64,000 nucleotides of DNA, from assembly GCF_000143415.4 (NCBI RefSeq), contig NW_003314323.1, positions 376,499 through 440,498 of the forward strand, in the 5' to 3' direction. The position numbers were made by a program, and so were the translations under genes. Below, piece by piece: positions 1 through 10,355 of the stretch. Each line of letters opens with the position of its first letter. Position 1 is the first letter of the stretch. The notes beneath the pieces are model-generated. The model was not told the origin of the DNA and ran no database searches. It saw only the letters and a program-made list of their open reading frames with translations. Origin of the DNA: Selaginella moellendorffii (lineage: Eukaryota > Streptophyta > Lycopodiopsida > Selaginellales > Selaginellaceae).

Positions 1-997
1 ACGTACCCAGTCGAGACCTCTAAGCAAGTTCTTGAGTGGCTTGGGTATTCTCATTGTATCTAGCACGCTTTGTCCGGGAAGAACCACCAGTACCTTACAT
101 AAATAAATTGACTCGATATTGTTTTGAAAGAAGAAAGGATCACTTGCCTGTAACCTGCGTCTTCCCCAGTGTATAGCCTCGTTGTGTGATTGATGATACA
201 GATCGATCCTTGCAGGACCTTTGATCGCACCTCCACGGTCTTCCACCTGATGAAGTAATAGAATGTAAAGATGAGAAGAATGAAAGCTCGCTAGAACCTT
301 TCCCCAGCCATATCCTGGAACAAACATCCTGGTTCCAAAAGGATAGTAGTTTGTATCAGCTGCGATCGTTCCATGGCGCGGAAATAGTCTCCAGGGGAAA
401 AGAATCAAACGAGCTGGGAGCTTGTGGTACTGCAAGAAACTGAGCTTTGAAAAAATTGGTGGTCTGGCCTGGAAAAAGAGAAAGAGAGAAAAAAAAGATG
501 AGATACACTTCTAGAAGATAAAGAACATGGAAATTGTCAATGCGAACTATCATTTCTCTCATTTTTGTGTGTCTTTTCGTCCTCCCTTGACTCTCTGACC
601 TTTGAAATTGACAGTATGATCGATCCAAAAGTACCTGAGCTGGGAAAGTGCCATTAGATGTAAGACCGTAGTATGGAGATCCAGAGAGACTAGTGGCAGT
701 CCAAAACCTGGAATGCTCAGAGCCTAAGAACACGGGCAGCGTAAAAGAAAAAAATCTTACTTTGCAATGAGTGGCAATGCAGCTTCGTCCAAATACCCCC
801 GTTTTCTCTTGCGGAAGCGCAACGGAACCCAGGATGGCGAGATCCCCAAGTAGTAGAAGCCTGGCAATTTGATTCCCCATTCCCAATTGCAGCAGTAGCC
901 ACAGCTGCATGGAAGTCATGCCGATCGCCTGCGCATTGCAAATTCAAGCTTACCTGCAGTAGGCCGTGCACTCGATCAGCTTCTTGGACGGCGGCAT
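1..997 (-). CDS. 3D-domain (double-psi beta-barrel) protein, C-terminus off window
   Basis: Spliced model on the minus strand: exons 954-997, 635-707, 298-429, 148-246 and 1-93. It starts MPPSKKLIECTAYC. Typical features of the bacterial-type 3D (Asp-Asp-Asp) domain follow in order: YGLTSNGTF, HGTIAAD, FGTRMFVPGYGWGK, VEDRGGAIKG, RIDLYHQSHNEAIHWGRRR and LQVLVVLPG. The aspartates of AAD, ED and ID are the domain's namesake residues. The family is best known from bacterial peptidoglycan-active lytic enzymes; the substrate here is unknown. The last intron (94-147) has a GC-AG donor (CAG/GCAAGT); using the nearby GT instead runs into a stop. The window begins with a possible donor, so further exons may lie outside. 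The gene is head-to-head with PPR1, 101 bp away. Domain call fairly sure; the start of exon 3 is the least certain boundary. Confidence 0.6.
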
Positions 998-1098
998 TCT
1001 TCCCCCTACCCCGCCCAAGCTTAAGCCATTCTAAGAACCCTAACTTAAGAGCCCTAACAAACAGGGGAGCATATTCGATATTCGATTTGGTCTATTTT

Positions 1099-3234
1099 AT
1101 GCTTGCTGAGAGGAAGATCTTGGCGCAGCTCGTCAAGGCCGCCGGCGATGGCAGGGACGCGATCGATGCGCGGCGAATCCACGCGCGTGTCTTGCGCAGG
1201 GAGCTCGGCCGCGACCGATTCCTCCAGAATCTCATGGTGGAAATGTATGGCAAATGCGGGCGATTGGAGGAAGCCCTGGCGGTGTTCGAGGGCATCGATC
1301 AGCCAAACATCTTCTCCTGGAACATCATGCTCCAGGCGATGGCGCACAGCGAGGATCTGGAGGCCACGGTAGGGTTCTTCGAGCTCATGCCCGTCCGGGA
1401 CGCTGTTTCTTGGAATGCGATGCTCAAGAAGCAGTGCTGCTGCCACGAGGATGGAAGAGGGGAATCGATCCAGGCGCGGGATTTCTTCCAGAAGATGCCG
1501 CATCACGGCATCGTCGCGGCCACCGCGATGATCACAGCGCTTGGCCACGATCGCCAGGTCTCCCAGGCGCAGGAGATTTTCGACGCAATGCCTGGCCAGG
1601 ACGTGGTTTCTTGGACCGCGATGACGACGGCGCTGGCGGCGAGCGGCGATCTAGACCGCGCGAGGAGGATGTTCGATCGGATGCCGGAGAGGAACGAGGT
1701 GACTTGGAAGGCATCGATCCAGGCGCTCGCGGAGAGGCGATTCCTCCCCCAGGCCAGGGAGATGTTCCAGCGAATGCCGGCGCACGATTCTTTCGCGTGT
1801 AACGCGATGATCCAGGCGTACGTCGAGAGCGGCGATCTGGAGAGCGCCCGCGAGACATTCTCGTCGATGGAGGAGAAGAACGCCGTGGCGTGGAATTTGC
1901 TCATCGTCACGCATGCCTCGAATGGGTATGTGGAAGAGGCCGTGAATTTCCTCCATAGCACTCCACACGAGGACGTGATGCCATGGAACGCAGCACTCCA
2001 ATCGCTAGCGCACAGAGGCATGCTGGGAGAGGCCAGGAAGATCTTCGCTACAATGCCACAGCGAAACTTTGTTTCGTGGTCACTGATGATCGCTGCAAAT
2101 GCCGAGGCCGGGGATCTAGAAGCCGCCAGGGATTTGTACGAGCGATCGCCAACGCCGCGAGACATGATCGTCTCAACGGCGATGCTCTCGGGGTATGCTC
2201 GAAACGGCTGCCTGGATCGAGCGAGGAGCTTGTTCGACGAGATGGAGAGCTGGGACGTTGTCGCGATCACGACCATGATCACGGCATACGCGAACCATGG
2301 TGTTCTTGGCGAGGCCTGGGATTTGTTCCGGAGGATGCCGCAGAGAGACTGCGTGACTTGGAACACGATGATCGCGGCCTACACACACAACTCTCGGGCC
2401 AGAGAAGCGAGAGTTTTGCTCGAGAGGATGCCGAGATGGAGCTCGGTTTCGTGGAACACGGTTCTCTCCGGTTACGCGTACGCTGGTCTCCTGGCCGAGG
2501 CAACCAAGTTGGCGATCGAGATGCCGCAGAGGGACGTGGTTTCCTTCACGATCATGCTCGCGGCGAGTGCTCTAGCCGGAGAGCTCGCTCAGGCCAAGAA
2601 GATCTTCGACGCGATGCCACAGCGAGACGCAGCGTCCTGGCACACAATGCTCGTCGTCTACGCGCAGCACGGCCGCCTCACGGACGCTCGCTCGATCTTC
2701 GAGGAGATGCCGCAGCGAGACGTGGTGTCGTGGACGGCGCTGGTGGCGTCCAACGCTCGCCACGGCCGCTGTGAGGACGCGAGGCGCTTGTTCCAGCTCA
2801 TGGAGCTCGAGGGAGAGCTCCCGGACGAGGTGAGCTTCACCGGTATCCTGAGCGCCTGCTGCCACACCGGATCGCTGGACGACTGCTGGAGTTTCTTCCG
2901 GGCGATGGTGGGCGACTACAGCATCCGGCCGCTCCAGGAGCACTTCTCGTGCTTGGCGGACGCGCTGGGCCGCGCCGGGAGGCTGGCGGAAGCTCGGGAA
3001 GTGGTGGAGAGAATGCCATTCTCGCGGGATACAGCCACCGAGACGAGCTTGCTGAGCGCCAACCGGATCCATGGCGAGGTGAGCGAGGAGGATATCACAG
3101 TGGACGATCGTGGCGGTGCCTGTGCAGCGCTGATTTCCAACGCTTTGGCTGCCGCTGGGAGGAGGGAGGATCCGAGAGCTCGCGCGAGCAACGCTGGATT
3201 GAGGCCTGGGCGGAGCTGCGTTTTTGCTGCGTGA
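1099..3234 (+). CDS. PPR1, S-type pentatricopeptide repeat protein
   Basis: Intronless. I place the start at the ATG at 1099; the frame is open a little further upstream but only through a TTG. The protein is about 711 residues: a short N-terminus, then roughly 17 tandem repeats of about 31 residues with the pattern DVVSWTAM..A....GDLDRAR.MFD.MPER, i.e. S-type (SS) repeats with no recognizable alternating P and L repeats. After the array comes an E1-like segment (CLADALGRAGRLAEAREVV, then a degenerate SLLSANRIHGEV), and the last 60 or so residues no longer resemble the family, suggesting a frameshifted or truncated tail. There is no DYW deaminase domain. Known for the family: sequence-specific binding of organelle RNA, often for editing. 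Inferred: an organellar RNA factor; the target is unknown. Shares a short divergent promoter with the 3D-domain gene. Confidence 0.85.
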   Translation: MLAERKILAQLVKAAGDGRDAIDARRIHARVLRRELGRDRFLQNLMVEMYGKCGRLEEALAVFEGIDQPNIFSWNIMLQAMAHSEDLEATVGFFELMPVRDAVSWNAMLKKQCCCHEDGRGESIQARDFFQKMPHHGIVAATAMITALGHDRQVSQAQEIFDAMPGQDVVSWTAMTTALAASGDLDRARRMFDRMPERNEVTWKASIQALAERRFLPQAREMFQRMPAHDSFACNAMIQAYVESGDLESARETFSSMEEKNAVAWNLLIVTHASNGYVEEAVNFLHSTPHEDVMPWNAALQSLAHRGMLGEARKIFATMPQRNFVSWSLMIAANAEAGDLEAARDLYERSPTPRDMIVSTAMLSGYARNGCLDRARSLFDEMESWDVVAITTMITAYANHGVLGEAWDLFRRMPQRDCVTWNTMIAAYTHNSRAREARVLLERMPRWSSVSWNTVLSGYAYAGLLAEATKLAIEMPQRDVVSFTIMLAASALAGELAQAKKIFDAMPQRDAASWHTMLVVYAQHGRLTDARSIFEEMPQRDVVSWTALVASNARHGRCEDARRLFQLMELEGELPDEVSFTGILSACCHTGSLDDCWSFFRAMVGDYSIRPLQEHFSCLADALGRAGRLAEAREVVERMPFSRDTATETSLLSANRIHGEVSEEDITVDDRGGACAALISNALAAAGRREDPRARASNAGLRPGRSCVFAA

Positions 3235-3317
3235 GAAAGAAAGAGGTCTTTCTTTTGATTGGTTACAAATTGGGTCATGGTTTAGGGTTTGTTTGGAGGA
3301 GCTGGGAAGTAGGTTCC

Positions 3318-6300
3318 ATGGCGCCAGACCTCAAGAGCGACTCCTCGGCTCCACAGCCACCGGCGAAACCGGCCAAGGATGCCAAGAAGAAGAAGGACGA
3401 GAAGGAGGATCTGGTACGTGTGCTAGCTCTGCTCATGCGGGATTTGATTTGCCGACATTGGAATTTGGGTTTGCCTCTAGTCGGAGGAAGATTTGGCGCT
3501 CAAGCAGCAGCTGGAACTCTATGTGGAGAGGGCGCAGGACAGCGACCCTGGAGTCCAGAGGCTGGCTCTGGAGAGTATGAGGTACGCGAGTAGGAGTTTA
3601 ATCGTTTGTGTTGTGAGGAGCTGTGTGTATGCGCAGGCAAGAGATTCGGAGTGCTACAAGCTCCATGACTTCCGTGCCCAAGCCGCTGAAATTCCTCCGC
3701 CCGCATTATGGAACTTTGAAGGCGTTCTTCCAGAAAATGCCCGAGTCGGAGCTCAAAGTGAGTAGTGCTTTGAGAAATGTGAAGCTGATGATTTTTTTCT
3801 TTCTCTTTCTTTTCCTGATAGATGTATATGGCTGATATCATCTCGGTTTTGGCACTTACCATGTCGGAAGAAGGAGAAAGGGTATGTTGAAGCTAATTTT
3901 GTTATATCAGGAACACTGAAACACTCTTGCAGGAGAGCTTGCAATATAGATTGCTCGGCTCTAAGGGTGACTTGGGTTCATGGGGCCACGAATACGTCAG
4001 GTTTGTGACAGTACGCTAGCTGTTTCTTTTACGAGTAAATTGAGCTTGATTACAGAAATTTGGCTGGAGAAATTGGCCTCGAGTTCCAAAAGCGTCGGGT
4101 ATGTCTTTGTTTATAGTTCTTTTGCTGATTTTATCATGCAGTCGGAGGAAGAGTACATCAGCAGCTTGATGGATTTAGTAAAGCAAATTGTACCATTCCA
4201 CTTGCAGCACAATGCAGAACCTGAAGCTGTAGATCTGCTAATGGAAGTAAGTAAATTTCTTTTCTTGACATGCTTACTGACTTGCGTGATGTTCGAAGGT
4301 TGAAACGCTTGACATTCTACCGAAATTCATGGAGAAAGCCAACTTCAAAAGGACGTGTTCCTATCTCTTAAGCTGTGCTAGGTATGTTTCTGTACGTCTT
4401 TCGCAGTCACTCATCCATTATTGCAGCTACGTACCTGAGCTAGAGGACATATCAGTCTTGGACATCGCTTATCAAATCTATTCCAAATTTGAGCAGCATA
4501 CTGATGCCTTGAGGGTTGCTCTTCGGTTAGGCAACTTGCAGGTTTGCTTCAAGTCATGTGTTAAATATGTGTCTGATGCCAATATATTCTGTTAGTACGC
4601 TCGGGCTACATTTGCAGCTTGCAAGGATTTATCGGAAAGGAAGCAGCTCTGCTACATCCTTGCCCGACAGGTAATCCTTCTGAGTGATCTTCAGTGCTAA
4701 AATTGTTGTTCACAGAGTGAAACGGTAGAGCTGGATGACGAAATTCCTATGGGGGATGAGCATCGTGACGTGTTACAAGACATTATGAACAACACGAAGC
4801 TATGTGAAGGATATCTGACTCTCGCGCGGGATCTTGATGTGATGGAGCCCAAAGTACCTGAAGATATATACAAGGTACGGGCGTTTCTTTGACTTTCTCT
4901 CATTCGAGTTGTACCACAGGCTCATTTAATTGATGGAAGAGCGAGTGCCGGAGCTAGTGTTGATTCGGCTAGACAAAACCTTGCAGCCACTTTCGTCAAT
5001 GCTTTCGTCAACGCTGGTTTTGGACAGGTGGACATGACCTGATTTTCAGGATCTGCACTAAAATTATTTCTTTCCAGGATCACTTAATGACATCTCCTGC
5101 TGAGTCTTCTGGATCAACCAGCACTGGTAACTGGCTTTTTAAAAACAAAGAACATGGAAAGGCCAGCGCTACTGCCAGTTTGGTAAGGCACCTTGCTAAA
5201 GAAACCTGTCCACTGTAACTTACCGGCCGTAATCGTTCAGGGTCTTATCACCTTGTGGGATGTTGATGGAGGGCTCCCACAAATTGATAAGTATCTATAC
5301 AGTACCGATAACCATGTTGTCGCGGGAGCTCTCTTGGCTGTTGGAATTATCAATTGTGGAATTCGTAATGACTGCGATCCAGTGAGCAGTCCTTTCCTTT
5401 TAGTTGTGTGTTAACATTTATTTGCATGCAGGCGTATGCTCTTCTATATGACTCAGTAACTAAAGATGATCCTGCGGTACGTATTGGTGCTATTATGGGT
5501 CTTGGCCTAGCATATGCCGGCACACAAAAAGAAGAGGTTCGTTTCTTCTACCAGTTAGGTAGCGCATTGACACGTACTTACAGGTTCTCGAGCTTCTTAC
5601 TCCAATCATATCTGACTCAAGGGTTGGAATTGATGTTGCTGGTTTTGCTGCACTATCTCTTGGACTTGTTTATGTTGCATCATGCCACGAAGATGCAGCA
5701 CAAGCCATACTCCTTGCGATGATGGCACGAGACAACGACGATCCTTTGGCCAGGTTCTTGTGTCTGGGATTGGGACTTCTCTACCTTGGAAAGCAGGTAG
5801 TACGCTCTTCTTTGTTTGGGGATGTAAATCGAATTTTTCTGTCAGGACGCTGCTGAGGCCACCTTTGAAGTGGTTAAAACAGTAAACGAGAAGATTTCCA
5901 ACTATTGCCAAGTGACTCTCGAATCTTGTACTTATGCTGGTACGGGAAATGTTTTGAAGGTATGTCTTTTCTATAGTGATACTGCAGTGGTATAATAATA
6001 TTTTTGAGCAGGTCCAAAAATTCCTGAGTCAATGCTCTGATCATTTGGACAAAGGCGAGAGTCACCAGGGTGCAGCGGTTCTAGGCATTGGACTTGTTGC
6101 TATGGCAGAAGAGCTTGGGAGCGATATGGCTTTAAGAGCTCTAGAGCACCTTTTGCAGTATGGCGAGCCAAATATTCGTCGAGCCGTGCCTTTGGCTCTG
6201 GGTCTCTTGTCGATTTCGAATCCGAAGGTAAGACTTGATTTTTCTTTAAAAATTGTGCTCATCTATTGGATTATATCAGATTAATGTCATGGACACATTG

Positions 6301-7236
6301 AGCAGGCTGAGCCATGACACTGACTCGGAAGTCGCGATGGTATGAGCTTTACGAGTTCTTCTCCGAATGAAATCGTTATTGTTCTCTCCTGTTTTTCCCA
6401 GGCTGCAACCATTTCTCTTGGACTTATTGGCGCTGGAACAAACAATGCGCGTATTGCGGGAATGCTTCGAAGCTTGTCCAGCTATTACTACAAGGATCCC
6501 AGCCTTCTGTTCTGCGTAAGTTTGATCTCTCTTGTTTTTCTTTTTTTTCTTCGTTTTCATCTTAGTTTTGTCAATCTCTGTCACAGGTTCGGATCGCCCA
6601 GGGACTTGTACACATGGGAAAGGGACTAATCACTTTAAATCCTTACCATTCTGATCGTTTCTTGCTCTCGACGTAAGCATCGACACTTGACTGCTTAAAC
6701 CTCTTTGTTCTTGCTCAATATCTCTCTTGTTTAGGCCTGCCATCTCCGGCATTATTGCCGTTCTTCATGCGTGCTTGGATATGAAAGCCATCATCCTAGG
6801 GAAGTACCACTACGTTCTCTACTATCTCGTTCTAGCAATGCAGGTAACATTGCGCATGTCCTTTTTTCTTTGTTCTGGGGGAGGTAACGCTGTCTTTCTT
6901 CCTTTTCTCCAGCCTAGGATGCTCATGACTGTAGACGAGAACTTAAAGCCACTGCCTGTGCCCGTTCGAGTGGGAATTGCTGTGGACACAGTCGGTCAGG
7001 CAGGGCGGCCCAAGAGCATAACAGGATTCCAAACGCACACCACTCCAGTTCTTCTTGCGACCGGTGAAAGAGCGGAGCTTGCCACTGAGAAGTAAGCTCA
7101 AAGAGAGATTTCTCTTTTTCTCTCTTGTTCTTCTCTAAGCGTGTGTTCTTCCAGGTACACACCCCTTTCATCTGTGTTGGAGGGATTCGTGGTTCTTCGT
7201 GAAAATCCAGACTACGTCGAGGACCACCTTAATTGA
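3318..7236 (+). CDS. RPN1: 26S proteasome regulatory subunit RPN1 (PSMD2)
   Basis: Twenty-four exons with mostly 45-70 nt introns. First exon 3318-3413 ([15 protein letters not shown], then a lysine-rich stretch), last exon 7155-7236 ending in DYVEDHLN and TGA. Recognized by the conserved RPN1 backbone: [49 protein letters not shown], then the proteasome/cyclosome repeats that form the solenoid ([73 protein letters not shown]) and the C-terminal [20 protein letters not shown]1 is a scaffold of the proteasome base that binds ubiquitin, shuttle receptors and the deubiquitinase UBP6/USP14. All junctions keep frame and no inactivating change was seen. The next gene starts about 115 bp downstream on the same strand. 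Confidence 0.95.
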
Positions 7237-7350
7237 GAAAGAACCAAAGTTTTCGCTAAACATGGCCAGTTTTGTCAAAATCGACGGCAATCTAAAAATC
7301 TTCGTTGGCGCTTTATTTCAAATTTTAGGGCTAGAGTCTAGGGCGGGAGA

Positions 7351-10267
7351 ATGGAGGAGCAAGAGCGTTTCGATGTGGAGTACCTCAAGAGCACGGTCGC
7401 GGAGGTTCTCGCGAAGGGATGCGCGGCGGTGGTGGCGGCGGAGCCCGGCGATCCGGTTGCGTATCTCAGCCTTTGGCTCCACAAGTACGTAGACAATGTG
7501 GAGGTTTTGGAGCGATTGAAGAGGGAAAAGGCTGTGGAGAAGCAGCTAGAAGAGGGTCAAAAGGCCGTGGAGGTCGTGAGGAAGGAGCGCCTGGAATTCT
7601 CCAAATCATGGAGGGAGGATACTCTCAAGGCGTTGCGAGGGATCAAGAATGATCCTTATCTCTTGTGGAAGTCCACATTGGAGGCCATATCAATTTTCAC
7701 TGGTATGCTTTCTTTTCTTCCATCTCTTTCTTCCTGCTTGCTCTTTTCTTTCTTCTTGGAATTGAAAGGACTTTAGTATGCGTTTGTTTTCATAGTTTGG
7801 AGACTTTCTCTCGTTTTTCCTTCATTGTTTCCGATAGCTTTAAGAGCTTTTTGGATCGGAAAGACAGGTTGCAGCTCTGCCTATGTCGCAGCAGTCGCTG
7901 AGAAGATGTGGGAGCCCAAGCCGGATCCAAAACCAGAGGGAGAAGAAGGCGAGGAGGGTGCAGAGCCTCCGCCAGAGGAAGAGGAAGAGGAAGAGCCAGA
8001 GCCCGAGCCAGAACCAGAGGAGGAAGAGGAAGAGGTAGCTGAAGAAGGTGGTGGAGAAGGCGGTGAAGGAGGAGCTGAGGGCGAAACGCCAGAAGGTGGT
8101 GAAGCTCCACCGAAGAAGAAAAAGAAAGAAAAGCCTCCCAAGCCAATCAACTACAAGAAGAAGATATTGATCTACACTGCTGCTACTCGAAGGAGCTTGT
8201 TTATCCTCAACAAGCAGTACAACAAGAAGAAGGTAGCTAATGAGTTTGGAGCTTGGCTGTCTTCAACTTTGCGTTTATTTCTGCAGGGTCCTGTAACTTT
8301 TAGGATATTGTTGGAACTACTGCCTCAGCTGCACATCCCGAATGTGTTGTACCAAGAAAGTATGTGAAAGTTTATTTTATTTTATTTTATTTATTTATTT
8401 AGTTTAATTCGTGCCACAATGTCAAAATATCGTCCAGACATGCAGTTTTTCGGCGCTGTTCCAAGGCTGGGCGCTTATTTTGCAGTTCCATTGGTTATCA
8501 ATACAGTTCCTCCTGAGGTTGTATCTCTCTTTCAATGCTCCACGCTTTTTTATAGTTCATATGTTTCCAGATCGTGGCCATATTGTGCGCGGACACGTTG
8601 AAAGGAGACGAGTATGGCACTGCGAAACCTTTTGACGATTCTGAGAGGGAGTTCATTTCAAGAGCTGCTACAATCTTGGGGGAAGTGCTGGGTGAAAACC
8701 ACGTTGAAAACATAAAAGACTACAAAACTGAGGAACTAATGGCCCAACTCAAGGAGAAGCTGAAGCAGATAGAAGTTGACAGAAAGGCGGCCTTGAAAAA
8801 GGAGAAGGCGGAAAAGCTGGCTGCAGAGAGAGCTGCAAGGAAAGCTGCTAGAGAGGCTGCTAAAGAGAAGGCCAAGGCAGAAGGTAAGGAACTTGAAGAA
8901 GAACCGGAAGAACCCGAAGCAGAACCGGAACCGGAGCCTGAGCCAGAACCAGAGGCTGCTGAAGGAGAGGGTGGTGAAGGAGGTGAAGCTGAAGAAGAGG
9001 AAGAGAAGGAGGAAGAGGAAGCTCCTCCTGAGGAAGAAGCACCACCAGAAGAAGAACCAGAACCTGAAGAGCCAGAAGAACCCGAAGAGGAGCCGCCAGA
9101 AGAAGAGTCTCCCGCCGAGGGCGAAGTTGTCGACGTGAAGCAAAAGCTCTTGAAGACTTTACAGCGGGACATTGCAAAAGCTAAGAAGAAGATTGAAAAG
9201 CTCGAGGCAAAGAATGCCAAAGCCAAGGAGGTTATGGAGAAGAAGGCCGAGACTGTTGCAAAGCTGGAAGACGAGATGGCTGTATCTCAGTCACTTTTGG
9301 GCCACTTACAAAACTTGCTGGGTGGTGTGATGGAGCTTATCAACGGAATTAAGGTATGTTTGAATACATACCAATCGTGATCTCATACTTGCTTTCAGGA
9401 CGTTGAAAGAAACCGTATCATACGGTGGTGCTTTCCTCCTACAAATGTCTATCGTGTTTTGAAGGTCTGCAATGATCAATGCCATTGATGAACGTCTGAT
9501 TATCTCTTTCATGCAGGGAATGCTCCATATTCTTGGACACGACAGGAACGTTGCGGACTGCTGGGTAACCGCGCGCGAAATTTTCAAGTGCGACTTTTTC
9601 AAAGTTAGTTCTCCCCACCCCAATACATTTTAAAAGCTAGCACCACCAAAATGTTAAGTCCTCGGATGCAATGTGCTAACAACGAGGATGCGTGCAGGAG
9701 CTACAAGAATACGATGCACTCAAGGAGGACAACCTGGACAAATGGAAATATGGCAAGAAGTGCTTGGATGTAAGCTTGTCCTGGTTTGCTCTAATCGGGG
9801 AGAAAAAAAAAAACAACCGGATTCCTCGTGCTTGCAGGAGCTCAAGGACGACATGATGAAGGCAGACCCTCCTATGGGATTTGTAAGTTCCTACCGAGGT
9901 GTTTTGCATTTCTCTGATCCGAGGCACGACAGCTTGGGAGGCGCTGGCTACTTGCCGTGAAGAAGTTGATGACAGCAGGCGTCAAGCATAAGAAACTCAC
10001 TCGAAAGACTGAAGCTGCAGCGTTGGTATGTACTCTAAGAACTCCCATCGTCCGTGAGACATCTATTGGGTCTTCCTTTTTCAGGTGTTCGCTGAGGCAC
10101 AACTCAAACAACTGGTTGCAGAGATGGATTTGAGAGTGGTTCAGGAGGAGGATGCCAGGTTGACTGCTGAAGAGCAGAAGGTGCAAGCAGACATTGAGGC
10201 AGACAGAATTGCGAAAGAAGGAGCTGATGCTGCTGCTGCTGGCGGTGAAGCACCTGCGGAAGGGTGA
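7351..10267 (+). CDS. RSP2-like radial spoke protein (DPY-30 and GAF domains)
   Basis: Eleven exons: 7351-7702, 7838-8232, 8287-8363, 8403-8517, 8571-9353, 9399-9464, 9517-9603, 9698-9769, 9838-9882, 9933-10025 and 10085-10267. The N-terminus holds a DPY-30-type helical motif (YLKSTVAEVLAKGC...DPVAYLSLWLHKY). A GAF-like domain follows (MQFFGAVPRLGAYFAVPL, then IVAILCADTLKGDEYGT), interrupted by a long Glu/Pro-rich acidic insert; a second acidic insert and a coiled coil follow. DPY-30 plus GAF in one protein is the architecture of Chlamydomonas radial spoke protein RSP2, a spoke-stalk protein of motile axonemes. Inferred role: flagellar motility of sperm. The intron at 8364-8402 is only 39 nt and is the weakest junction. 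The stop lies 88 bp before the next gene's likely start. Confidence 0.7.
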
Positions 10268-10355
10268 AATGGGGACTTATAAGGACAAGGGAGGATCTTT
10301 TTGGGAGGATTTGGGGGACATAATAAAAGGTGGCGGACCACGGATCCTTTTCTTA

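Noticed and set aside
725-760. 36-nt intron in the 3D-domain gene
   Set aside because: Too short for the spliceosome and unnecessary; the model with intron 708-953 gives a better start and keeps frame.
1087-1098. Start of PPR1 upstream of the first ATG
   Set aside because: The upstream in-frame codon is TTG; ATG at 1099 is the first normal start.
1503-2366. Long antisense frames inside PPR1 (and similar ones inside the other PPR genes)
   Set aside because: Shadow frames caused by the repeated codon pattern of PPR repeats; no independent domain.
8720-9226. Antisense Ser-rich frame in the RSP2-like gene
   Set aside because: Mirror of GAA/GAG-rich acidic coding sequence.
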